From an uncultured Collinsella sp. (GTDB taxonomy: Bacteria; Actinomycetota; Coriobacteriia; Coriobacteriales; Coriobacteriaceae): a DNA stretch of 14,092 nucleotides. The first letter of the stretch is position 1. Each line of letters starts with the position of its first letter. The notes under the pieces are model-generated. The model had not been told where the DNA came from. It did not search any database and saw only the letters and a program-made list of their open reading frames with translations. The stretch lies in assembly GCA_902478995.1 (NCBI GenBank), contig CABSNF010000057.1:1-14092 (forward strand), in the 5' to 3' direction. A program made the position numbers and the translations under genes. Below, piece by piece: positions 6,089 to 13,628 of the stretch.

Positions 6089-6211
6089 GCCAGCGCTTTT
6101 CGCACCTACTTTAGCATTTCTTAATCATACTGAAGATACATTCGCTTTACTACATCCACATCTGAGAGCAGAATCCTTTGTGCGAAACCGTTCTGTAACA
6201 AAAGGAGTCCC

Positions 6212-7114
6212 ATGGATCGCAAAAAAGCAATCGCGCTCTCATTTTCCGTTCCCGTCGCATGGGGCTTTTCGTATCCCCTCATGAAGATCGGCATGGACAG
6301 CATGAACGCCACGAGCATCGTTGCGCTGCGCTGCATCATCGCCTTTGTGGCCTGTCTGCTACTCTTCCACAAGCGCGCGTTGCACATCAACCGCGACCTT
6401 ATGGTCCGCGCTGCCATCATCGGCGCCATTATGGCAACAGAGCTCACCTGCATGTGCCTGGGCTCCAGCCTCACCTCTGCCTCCACTGCCGGCTTTTTGC
6501 AGAGCCTGACGGTCGTGATCGTGCCGTTTGCCAACGCCGCCCTGCTGCGTCGCGCCCCCGAGCGCAAAGTGCTCGTCGGCACCGCCATCGTCACCTGCGG
6601 CATGCTGCTGCTCTCGGGCGCCGACTTTACCAGCCTGAACCCGGGCGCGCTCATCATGCTGCTCTCCGCTTTTGTCTATGCCGGCCACATCATTGTGGCG
6701 AAGCGCTTTGTCGAAGATGTCGACCCGCTGGCTCTAGGCGTTTGGCAGCTGGGCTTCGGCGGCTTATTCTCGGGTATCGCCGCATGCGTCTTTGGCGGCT
6801 TCACCCTTCCCAGTACGCCCAGCGAGATTGTCGTTGTCGTCGCGCTCGCACTCATCTGCTCTGCCTATGGCTTTATCACCCAAACGCTCGTGCAGCCCCA
6901 CGTGCCTGCCGAGACCACCGGCTTCGCCTTCTCGCTCGAGCCGGTATGCTCCGCCGTCTTCTCGTTCTTCCTGGTCGGCGAGGTCCTGAGACCCATCGCC
7001 TTCTTTGGCGCCGCCCTCATCCTCACCGGCGTCATGGTGGCAACCGTCGAGCTTCCGCACCTTCGCGCACATGGACAGGCCCGTATGGCAGGAGCGCCCG
7101 AGCACGTCTCGTAG
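6212..7114 (+). CDS. EamA/DMT-superfamily transporter
   Basis: A 300-residue inner-membrane carrier of the drug/metabolite transporter superfamily, with the usual ten spans arranged as two five-helix EamA repeats. The first repeat starts AIALSFSVPVAWGFSYPLMK and includes ALRCIIAF and the signature-like TSASTAGFLQSLTVVIVP. The second starts near NPGALIMLLSAFVYAGHIIV and includes AETTGFAFSLEPVCSAVFSF and a final FFGAALILTGVMVA. The C terminus is a short hydrophilic tail. The ATG at 6212 is four bases after AAAGGAG. It is divergent from a LysR gene, the common layout for a regulator and the exporter it controls; members often export amino acids, sugars or purines. Substrate is not evident. Ung starts 88 bases downstream and has its own candidate promoter. 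Confidence 0.92.
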   Translation: MDRKKAIALSFSVPVAWGFSYPLMKIGMDSMNATSIVALRCIIAFVACLLLFHKRALHINRDLMVRAAIIGAIMATELTCMCLGSSLTSASTAGFLQSLTVVIVPFANAALLRRAPERKVLVGTAIVTCGMLLLSGADFTSLNPGALIMLLSAFVYAGHIIVAKRFVEDVDPLALGVWQLGFGGLFSGIAACVFGGFTLPSTPSEIVVVVALALICSAYGFITQTLVQPHVPAETTGFAFSLEPVCSAVFSFFLVGEVLRPIAFFGAALILTGVMVATVELPHLRAHGQARMAGAPEHVS

Positions 7115-7141
7115 ACCCCACTCTTCATACAGCCGTGGCAT

Positions 7142-7186
7142 AAAGGTCACCGGTGCGCCTTTACAATAGATGCCAACAGAGCATCT
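7142..7186 (+). promoter_or_regulatory. ung upstream region: TACAAT box between two small hairpins
   Basis: TACAAT (7162-7167) is a five-of-six match to the -10 consensus, 41 bases before the ung ATG. No good -35 is seen. Just before it AAAGG (7142-7146) and CCTTT (7158-7162) enclose the palindrome CACCGGTG (7148-7155), and just after it AGATGC (7168-7173) pairs with GCATCT (7181-7186). The downstream hairpin would be at the very 5' end of the transcript. Confidence 0.4.
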
Positions 7187-7202
7187 GCCATAAAGGAGCC
7201 CC

Positions 7203-7928
7203 ATGGACATCGCAACCCGCGATCGCAACATAGCAACTTGGTTGGGCGATGCGCCGCAGCCGGTACGTGACACTACGAACCAGCTGCTCGAGCGCATCGC
7301 CCTTTTGCGTGCCGAGCAGACTATCTACCCGGCACAAGACGACATCCTCAATGCCCTCGCCTATACGCCGGCCGACCAGGTCAAGGTTGTCATCTTGGGT
7401 CAAGATCCCTATCACGGACCCAACCAGGCCATGGGACTGTCGTTCTCGGTCCCAGCGACGCAAACCAAGTTGCCGCCGAGCCTGCGCAACATCTATAAGG
7501 AGCTCAAAGCCGATCTGGGCTGCCCCATTCCCGCCACGGGAGATCTAACGCCATGGGCACTGCAGGGCGTCCTGCTCCTCAACACTACGCTCACCGTGCG
7601 CGAGCATGCTGCGAATTCGCACGCCAAGCTGGGCTGGAGCGCGCTCACCGACTACGTTATCGAACGCTGCTGCCAGCTGCCCCAGCCGGTCGTCTTTTTG
7701 GCATGGGGCCGCTTTGCCCAGCAGATGGTCGAAGGCAAGCTCGCCGCGACCGGCGTGGGCAAGGCAACCGGCAAGTTCTGCCTGGCCTCCACGCACCCCT
7801 CGCCGCTTTCGGCCAACCGTGCCACGGCAGAACTCCCCGCTTTTATGGGGTCGCGCCCCTTCTCCGCTGCCAATCGGCTACTCGAACAGCACGGCTCGAC
7901 CCCCGTCAACTGGACTTGCCTCAGCTAA
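7203..7928 (+). CDS. ung: Uracil-DNA glycosylase, family 1
   Basis: Removes uracil from DNA that arose by cytosine deamination or dUTP incorporation, starting base excision repair in the cytoplasm. The 241 residues contain all family-1 motifs: GQDPYHG (66-72, with catalytic Asp68), the uracil-specificity strand LLLNTTLTV (124-132, Asn127), and the DNA-intercalating loop HPSPLSA (198-204, catalytic His198). Length is close to E. coli Ung (229). The ATG at 7203 is four bases after AAAGGAGCCCC's GGAG. The gene is downstream of the EamA gene in the same direction but probably has its own promoter at 7162-7167. It ends just before a hairpin terminator shared with the convergent SDR gene. Nothing is missing; it should be active. 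Confidence 0.96.
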   Translation: MDIATRDRNIATWLGDAPQPVRDTTNQLLERIALLRAEQTIYPAQDDILNALAYTPADQVKVVILGQDPYHGPNQAMGLSFSVPATQTKLPPSLRNIYKELKADLGCPIPATGDLTPWALQGVLLLNTTLTVREHAANSHAKLGWSALTDYVIERCCQLPQPVVFLAWGRFAQQMVEGKLAATGVGKATGKFCLASTHPSPLSANRATAELPAFMGSRPFSAANRLLEQHGSTPVNWTCLS

Positions 7929-7943
7929 AAATCGATACATCAA

Positions 7944-7977
7944 AAACGCGCCCGACGGCTTTCCATCGGACGCGTTT
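7944..7977. terminator. Two-way hairpin terminator between ung and the SDR gene
   Basis: Arms 7944-7958 and 7963-7977 pair at 13 of 15 positions (two C-A mismatches) around the loop CTTT. On the minus strand the right-hand end reads GCGCGTTTTTG, a good T-run for ending the leftward SDR transcript, whose stop codon (7979-7981) abuts the hairpin. In the ung direction GTTT follows, a weaker signal. Confidence 0.8.
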
Positions 7978-7978
7978 C

Positions 7979-8659
7979 CTATTCGGGCCAAATAAATTGT
8001 GTACGGCCGGCCTCGCCGCCATCGATCAGCAGGCTCTGCCCGGTCATAAACCGGTTGGTCACGCCCACAAAGTAGATCCACTCGGCGATCTCCTGGGCGG
8101 TGGCCCAGCGTTTAAGCGGTGTGAGCTCCATAATCTGGTTCCACAGGCGTTCGTCTTCCATCACGCACCGGTTGAGCGGCGTGATAACGCCGCCCGGGTC
8201 CACACTGTTGGCGATGGCCTGCGGTGCCAGGCGGTTTGCAAGGTTCTTGGTGTAGGCGATAACGCCGCCCTTGCTAGCAGCATAGGCGGGAAACTCCGAT
8301 CCCGTATGTCCGCTCGCCGACCCCACATTGACCACGGATTTGATAGCCAGTGTCGGCTTGGCGGCAAGCCCCTCCCCCACAAAGGCGTAGTGCTCGGTCA
8401 CGTTGATGGTGCCACGCAGGTTGGCAGCAATATCGTCGGCCGAATCCTGCGTACCGGCAACGTTCACGATTACCTGGGGTTCAAGATCGCCTGGAAACGA
8501 GTCCGGCTCGCGTACATCAACGATCAGATGGCGGTAGCGCTCGTGTTCGATCGCCGCCGGCAGCAGATCAAAGCCCATGACCTCGTGGCCCTCGTCCAAA
8601 AAGCGCTGCACGCACGCGGCTCCGATACCGCCCGAAGCGCCCGTGATCAAAACCCGCAT
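7979..8659 (-). CDS. Short-chain dehydrogenase/reductase (SDR)
   Basis: A 226-residue cytoplasmic NAD(P)-dependent oxidoreductase of the classical SDR type. The N-terminal Rossmann fold has TGASGGIG (6-13); Asp31 after the second strand (MGFD) favours NAD(H) over NADP(H). NVAG (66-69), a catalytic Ser around 114 (NVGSASG) and the YAASK motif (Tyr126, Lys130) complete the active site. DPGGVITP (154-161) is the usual PG motif and a LIDGGEAG segment is near the C terminus. The ATG at 8659 is five bases after AAGGAG. It is the second gene of a two-gene operon: its ribosome site overlaps the TAA stop codon of the VUT transporter gene (TAAGGAG), suggesting translational coupling. The substrate is not known. 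No known queuosine-pathway enzyme matches it, so a functional link to the transporter is unproven. Confidence 0.9.
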   Translation of the reverse strand: MRVLITGASGGIGAACVQRFLDEGHEVMGFDLLPAAIEHERYRHLIVDVREPDSFPGDLEPQVIVNVAGTQDSADDIAANLRGTINVTEHYAFVGEGLAAKPTLAIKSVVNVGSASGHTGSEFPAYAASKGGVIAYTKNLANRLAPQAIANSVDPGGVITPLNRCVMEDERLWNQIMELTPLKRWATAQEIAEWIYFVGVTNRFMTGQSLLIDGGEAGRTQFIWPE

Positions 8660-8668
8660 ACTTGCTCC

Positions 8669-9391
8669 TTAGGCGGTTGCGTGGCGCTCGAGGTACTCGG
8701 AACCCACATTCTCGCGCTCCCAGCCGCGCACGACCTTGTAGCCCACGGGGCTCAGGAAGACCTCGCACAGCAGCTCGGCGACAGCGCCGGTCAGCGAGCA
8801 CATAAGGACCTGCACCCAGGTCCAACCAAAGAACGTGTGGCTCACCACAATGGCAAAGACCAGGTTGTCGATAAACTGGCCAACACCCGTGGACACATAG
8901 GAGCGGAAGGCGAAGCTCGCAAAATTATTCTTTTTGAGCATGCGGCCGAGCGACTGGTTGAGCGTGGAGTTAACCACGGCAGAGACGAGCATTGCCAGCG
9001 AAGAGCCCAGCACCACGTACCAGGTGCCACCGATGGTAGCGTTAAGGGCAGTGTTAACCTCGATCATGCCCGTGTCGTAGTAGGCGCCCCACATACCGGG
9101 CGTGAGCGAGCATGCCCAAAAGCACAGGCTCACGGCCAGGTTGACCAGCAGCGCGAGGATAGAGATTTTGATGGATGCCTTGGCGCCAAAGCGTTTGCAG
9201 ATCATGTCCTGGCACAAAAACGAAACCCAGCTCACCACAAAGCCGCAATCGAGTGCCAGATACGGCAGGCTGATGAGCTCTTTGTTGGCCAGCAGGTTCA
9301 TCATGATAACGCTCACGAAAAACAGCGAAACCGTTGCCGCGGGAATGCTCCGCAACAGGACCTTGTAGTCCTCCATGACCTTCTTGATCAT
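8669..9391 (-). CDS. VUT-family transporter (YhhQ-like, queuosine-precursor transporter family)
   Basis: A 240-residue inner-membrane protein with about six or seven spans, of the vitamin-uptake-like VUT/YhhQ family (COG1738). Family members such as E. coli YhhQ import queuosine precursors (preQ0, preQ1) for tRNA modification. Supporting segments are the N-terminal span FFVSVIMMNLLANKE, the cytosolic loop CQDMICKRFGAKASIKI, the conserved ALNATIGGTWYVVLGSSLAM, and GVGQFIDNLVFAIVVSHTFF followed by SLTGAVAELLCEVFLSPVGY. The ATG at 9391 is six bases after AAAGGAG. It heads an operon with an SDR gene nine bases downstream. A good promoter (9477-9505) gives a leader of about 80 bases holding a preQ1-riboswitch-like hairpin, which independently supports this function. 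The family call is firm; the substrate is inferred. Confidence 0.85.
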   Translation of the reverse strand: MIKKVMEDYKVLLRSIPAATVSLFFVSVIMMNLLANKELISLPYLALDCGFVVSWVSFLCQDMICKRFGAKASIKISILALLVNLAVSLCFWACSLTPGMWGAYYDTGMIEVNTALNATIGGTWYVVLGSSLAMLVSAVVNSTLNQSLGRMLKKNNFASFAFRSYVSTGVGQFIDNLVFAIVVSHTFFGWTWVQVLMCSLTGAVAELLCEVFLSPVGYKVVRGWERENVGSEYLERHATA

Positions 9392-9397
9392 TATGTA

Positions 9398-9447
9398 CTC
9401 CTTTGGTTTTAGGTTTAACGAGCAGGATATCGGACCCGAACTGCTCG
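9398..9447 (-). promoter_or_regulatory. Candidate preQ1-I-like riboswitch in the VUT transporter leader
   Basis: Minus strand: arm CGAGCAG (9447-9441), 15-base loop beginning UUCGGGUCCG, arm CUGCUCG (9425-9419), then an A- and C-rich tail UUAAACCUAAAACC (9418-9405) running straight into the AAAGGAG ribosome site (9404-9398). The loop GGGU (9437-9434) can pair with ACCU (9414-9411), or GGU with the second ACC (9407-9405), giving an H-type pseudoknot that would bring the ribosome site into the fold. Class-I preQ1 riboswitches have this layout: a small stem, a loop starting UUC, an A-rich tail and a pseudoknot at the ribosome site. Here the stem is 7 bp rather than about 5 bp. The downstream gene family fits. 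Not proven; a plain leader hairpin is the alternative. Confidence 0.4.
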
Positions 9448-9476
9448 GACGCCCCGGTCTTGAGACGACGGTGGGT

Positions 9477-9505
9477 ATGATAGCCGCTCACACGGCATCA
9501 GGCAA
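9477..9505 (-). promoter_or_regulatory. Promoter of the VUT transporter-SDR operon
   Basis: On the minus strand TTGCCT (9505-9500, four of six matches to TTGACA) is 17 bases from TATCAT (9482-9477, five of six matches to TATAAT). Initiation about 7 bases on, near 9470, gives a leader of about 80 bases that includes the candidate riboswitch. It is one of the better promoter matches in the window and lies just after the prfC terminator hairpin. Confidence 0.6.
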
Positions 9506-9511
9506 GCAAAC

Positions 9512-9541
9512 GGCGCGGCAGCCCCGCAGGGCCACCGCGCC
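9512..9541 (-). terminator. GC-rich hairpin after prfC
   Basis: GGCGCGG (9512-9518) pairs with CCGCGCC (9535-9541), with an inner GCCC (9521-9524) / GGGC (9529-9532) pairing. It begins seven bases after the prfC stop codon (9548-9550). Reading leftward the stem is followed by GTTTGCTTG, a weak T-run, so termination is likely but perhaps incomplete. Confidence 0.6.
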
Positions 9542-9547
9542 GATGCG

Positions 9548-11161
<1,614 letters not shown>

Positions 11162-11208
11162 GCGGATCCTTTCTTGCATTGAGTGCATTACGTCGATGTA
11201 ACCGCACT

Positions 11209-11214
11209 ATTGTA
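11209..11214 (-). promoter_or_regulatory. Candidate -10 box (TACAAT) for prfC
   Basis: On the minus strand the box reads GGCTACAATAGTGC, 48 bases before the prfC start codon. It shares the ACAATAG run with the ung box. No clear -35 lies at 16-18 bases. The rest of the 215-base gap to the GntR gene holds the GntR promoter and operators on its right side. Confidence 0.4.
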
Positions 11215-11298
11215 GCCGCGAAATCTCGCTCTAGGGTGCCTATCAGGACAAATTCATCAGTTGGGGCCTGGGTAGCCGGGCCAATCGGTATTTGCCTC

Positions 11299-11328
11299 TT
11301 GCAGAACTGTGCATAGTGTATATATACT
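11299..11328 (+). promoter_or_regulatory. Promoter of the GntR-ABC operon
   Basis: TTGCAG (11299-11304, four of six matches to the -35 consensus) and TATACT (11323-11328, five of six matches to the -10 consensus) are 18 bases apart. The transcript would start near 11335, about 42 bases before the GTG start codon. The -10 is embedded in the palindrome GTATATATAC, so a bound repressor would block RNA polymerase. Confidence 0.6.
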
Positions 11329-11354
11329 GTGCTTACCGGTTATATACACGTGTA
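11316..11354. promoter_or_regulatory. Operator-like palindromes for the YtrA-type repressor
   Basis: GTGTATATA (11316-11324) and TATATACAC (11341-11349) are exact 9-bp inverted arms. Within them are two perfect 10-bp palindromes, GTATATATAC (11318-11327) and TACACGTGTA (11345-11354). They cover the -10 box and the start of the leader of the GntR gene. YtrA-subfamily regulators commonly bind AT-rich palindromes with GTGTA/TACAC ends at their own promoter, so self-repression by the adjacent gene is the likely reading. Confidence 0.6.
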
Positions 11355-11376
11355 GCCCAACAGCTAAGGAGCCGCT

Positions 11377-11757
11377 GTGGACATCATCCTATCCAATTCG
11401 AGCGACAAGCCCATCTACGAACAGATATCCTCGCAGGTCAAAGCTCAGATCCTTTCGGGCACGCTCGCTGCGGGAGCCAAACTCCCCAGCATCCGTGCGC
11501 TCGCGAGCGATCTTGGCGTGAGCGTCATCACCACCAAGCGCGCCTACGCCGACCTGGAGCAGCTCGGGTTTATCTGCACCGTGCAGGGCAAGGGCTGTTT
11601 TGTCGCCGAGGGCAACCAGGAGCTCTTGCGTGAAAACCAGCTCTGCCATATCGAAGAGCTGCTTGCGAAAGCGGCAAGCCAAGCCGAAACCCTGGGCGTC
11701 ACGCGCGACAAGCTGCACGAGATGCTCGATCTCGTAGCCCCCGAAACCATGCAGTAG
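11377..11757 (+). CDS. GntR-family regulator, YtrA subfamily
   Basis: A 126-residue DNA-binding protein. Residues about 10-78 are a GntR winged helix-turn-helix: KPIYEQISSQVKAQILSG, then the motif KLPSIRALASDLGVSVITTK and DLEQLGFICTVQGKGCFVAE. The remaining 48 residues form only a short helical tail for dimerisation, and no large effector domain is present, which marks the YtrA subfamily. These regulators usually repress an adjacent ABC exporter operon and themselves, and some respond to cell-wall-active antibiotics. The GTG at 11377 is five bases after AAGGAG. The ABC ATPase gene follows after 23 bases, so the three genes form an operon under the palindrome-bearing promoter at 11299-11354. 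The inducing signal is unknown. Confidence 0.92.
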   Translation: MDIILSNSSDKPIYEQISSQVKAQILSGTLAAGAKLPSIRALASDLGVSVITTKRAYADLEQLGFICTVQGKGCFVAEGNQELLRENQLCHIEELLAKAASQAETLGVTRDKLHEMLDLVAPETMQ

Positions 11758-11780
11758 CCATCTGCAAGAAAGGCTATACC

Positions 11781-12662
11781 ATGCAAAACTTGCTAGAACT
11801 CAAAGGCATCTCACGCACTGTAAGCGACCGCTTTTCGCTGCGCGGCGTCACGCTTGCCGTGGAACCCGGCCAGATCGTTGGCTTTGTAGGCGCAAACGGC
11901 GCCGGCAAGACAACGACCATTCGCGCCGCGCTCGGGCTTATAAAGCTCGATGCCGGCGAGGTGCACCTGTTTGGGCAGCGCTGTGGCGCCGACGCGCCCG
12001 ATGAATCGCAACGCCATCTACGCTCCCGCGTCGGTCTTGTCCTGGACACGTGCCCCTTCCCCTCCACGCTCAGGGTGGGCCAGATCGAGTCGCTCGTAGG
12101 CCCGACGTACCCCACATGGGACCGCGAAACGTTCGCCGGATTCATCAACCGATTTGGCCTCGATCCCAAGACAAAGGTCAAGGACCTCTCCCGCGGCATG
12201 GGCATGAAACTGCAGCTTGCCTGTGCACTCAGCCACAATGCCAAGCTGCTCGTTTTGGACGAAGCCACCGCGGGCCTCGATCCCATGGCACGCGAGGAGC
12301 TGCTCGATGAGCTGCTTGCCTTTGTCGCCGACGGCCAGCACAGCGTGCTGCTCTCGAGCCACATTACGTCCGACCTCGATCGTGCCGCCGACCGCATCAT
12401 CTGCATCGATAACGGTTCGATTGTGTTTGATCTGCCGCGCGAGGACATTACCGACCGCGCCGGCATCGCCCACTGCACCCAAGCACAGGCCGCCGAGCTT
12501 ATGGCTTGCGTCGAAGGTGCCCGTGCCGCCCACCACGCCTATAGCGTGGACGTGCTCGTGCCCAACCGTCGCGAAACGCTCGAGGCCTTCCCCGAGATTC
12601 CCTGCGATCGGGCAACCATTGACGACTATCTGCGCCTCATGCTGAAAGGGGCTTCGAAATGA
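11781..12662 (+). CDS. ABC transporter ATP-binding protein (YtrB/BcrA-like)
   Basis: The 293-residue ATPase subunit of an ABC-2 type exporter, working on the cytosolic side of the membrane with the permease encoded next. Walker A is GANGAGKT (37-44), Walker B LLVLDE (156-161), the D-loop is GLDP (165-168) and the H-loop His is His194 in SSHIT. Two motifs are atypical: the signature is LSRGM (136-140) instead of LSGGQ, and the Q-loop region VGLVLDTCPF has Asp89 where Gln is usual. Both changes are seen in this exporter class, so activity is still expected. About 70 residues after the nucleotide-binding core form a C-terminal extension. The ATG is seven bases after AAAGG. Its stop codon overlaps the permease ATG (ATGA), showing tight co-translation. 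Confidence 0.93.
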   Translation: MQNLLELKGISRTVSDRFSLRGVTLAVEPGQIVGFVGANGAGKTTTIRAALGLIKLDAGEVHLFGQRCGADAPDESQRHLRSRVGLVLDTCPFPSTLRVGQIESLVGPTYPTWDRETFAGFINRFGLDPKTKVKDLSRGMGMKLQLACALSHNAKLLVLDEATAGLDPMAREELLDELLAFVADGQHSVLLSSHITSDLDRAADRIICIDNGSIVFDLPREDITDRAGIAHCTQAQAAELMACVEGARAAHHAYSVDVLVPNRRETLEAFPEIPCDRATIDDYLRLMLKGASK

Positions 12663-13357
12663 AACGCGCCTTTATGTCCGAGCTCGCTATCGTTCGCACG
12701 CTCGTCCCGAGCATCGCGGGCGTCGGCCTGTTCATATTCGTCGTGCTGACCCTTGCCAACGCATCGGACGGCGATTCCGGCATGAGCGCTGGCGCCTGCG
12801 CGGTCAGTGCCATGTCACCCATCATGGTCATGAGCTCGCTGGCCGGCTTCGACAATCAAAACGGTTGGGAGCGCTATCGCGCAACGCTGTCTCTCTCGCG
12901 TAAAGACATCATCTGCGCACGCTACCTGAGCATCATTGTCTTCTCGGCTGTCACGGCGTGCGCCGCCGCGCTTCTGAGCATCGTCTCCTTCCCGCTCTTC
13001 AACAGCGCGGGTATCCCGTTGACGGGACAGATTGTCTTTGAGATTGCAATAGCCTCAGCAGCATCAATGCTCATCTCCCTCATGATGGTGTTTTTGGCGC
13101 AGCCGCTGTTCTTTCGCTTTGGACACATGGAAGCGCTGCGCCTATCCGTTGGTCTGTTTGCCATGCTCGGATGCCTTGCCATGGCCACGCTGAGCTCCTC
13201 CAACCCCATCAGCAACTGGCTCATGTCGATTGCCGGAGCGAATCCCGATCCCGCCGTTCTGGGCTGTCTGTGTGCAGGCATCGCCGCACTTACCCTCGCG
13301 CTATGTGCAATCAGCTGCGCAGTCAGCACCAAGGTCTATCGGGCACGCGACCTGTAA
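12659..13357 (+). CDS. ABC-2 type transporter permease
   Basis: A 232-residue integral membrane protein with about six spans: 13-33 (VPSIAGVGLFIFVVLTLA), 42-62 (MSAGACAVSAMSPIMVMSSL), roughly 92-118 (LSIIVFSAVTACAAALLSIV), 127-150 (FEIAIASAASMLISLMMVF), 160-182 (LSVGLFAMLGCLAMATL) and 198-224 (AVLGCLCAGIAALTLALCAI). The cytosolic loop FDNQNGWERYRATLSLSRKD (64-83) is a hallmark of ABC-2 permeases of the ABC2_membrane_5-like type and probably contacts the ATPase. The start codon overlaps the ATPase stop codon. With only one permease gene, the transporter probably forms a homodimer of permeases with two ATPases. The exported substrate is unknown; antibiotic or peptide export is typical for YtrA-controlled systems. 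Confidence 0.88.
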   Translation: MKRAFMSELAIVRTLVPSIAGVGLFIFVVLTLANASDGDSGMSAGACAVSAMSPIMVMSSLAGFDNQNGWERYRATLSLSRKDIICARYLSIIVFSAVTACAAALLSIVSFPLFNSAGIPLTGQIVFEIAIASAASMLISLMMVFLAQPLFFRFGHMEALRLSVGLFAMLGCLAMATLSSSNPISNWLMSIAGANPDPAVLGCLCAGIAALTLALCAISCAVSTKVYRARDL

Positions 13358-13628
13358 TCGACAGCCAAAGGGCTTGGGCTGCACGCCACCTCATTTACTA
13401 GATAAGACGAAGCAACAACAACGCCGCCGCCCTTCGAAGCATGCCGTTTAGATCTTGGAAACCAAAGAGAAGTCGACAGCATATCGACAATTCGAGCCTT
13501 CACCAAATGGCTCCCCGGAACATAACCCCCGTCTCGCCGCGGCCATATCAAACCTTCATGGTGGGGCGGTATCCTCATGTCCATAAAACTCGCAGGATAA
13601 ACCCATTATCCAAGGAGGCACCGCACCC
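13358..13628. other. Intergenic stretch before the terminal EamA gene
   Basis: No supported gene. Near the permease stop codon is a weak 5-bp hairpin (13362-13381) lacking a T-run. A TTGG/CCAA dyad is at 13455-13465 and GTCGA-N7-TCGAC at 13473-13489. A TATCCT box lies at 13571-13576 (+), and a perfect GGATAA/TTATCC hairpin abuts the ribosome site of the EamA gene. At 271 bases this is a long leader region; I do not recognise a known riboswitch in it. Confidence 0.45.
13595..13618 (+). promoter_or_regulatory. Hairpin abutting the EamA ribosome binding site
   Basis: GGATAA (13595-13600) and TTATCC (13606-13611) are perfect arms around a five-base loop, directly followed by AAGGAGG (13612-13618). 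A structure so close could modulate ribosome access. An alternative pairing of GGTATCC (13569-13575) with GGATAAACC (13595-13603) would break it. Either an operator or a translational control element is possible. Confidence 0.35.

Noticed and set aside
7553..9412. A very long rightward open frame (619 codons) over ung, the SDR gene and the VUT gene
   Set aside because: It overlaps three well-identified genes in other frames, has no ribosome site and reads as an Arg/His-rich shadow with no domain. Long antisense frames are expected in GC-rich DNA.
11162..11188. Upstream in-frame ATG that would extend RF3 by nine residues
   Set aside because: The AAAGGA ribosome site lies inside this extension, and RF3 proteins normally start close to the MASLSDEI segment.
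13362..13381. Hairpin CAGCC-N10-GGCTG just after the permease stop codon
   Set aside because: Only 5 bp with no T-run; too weak to call a terminator.
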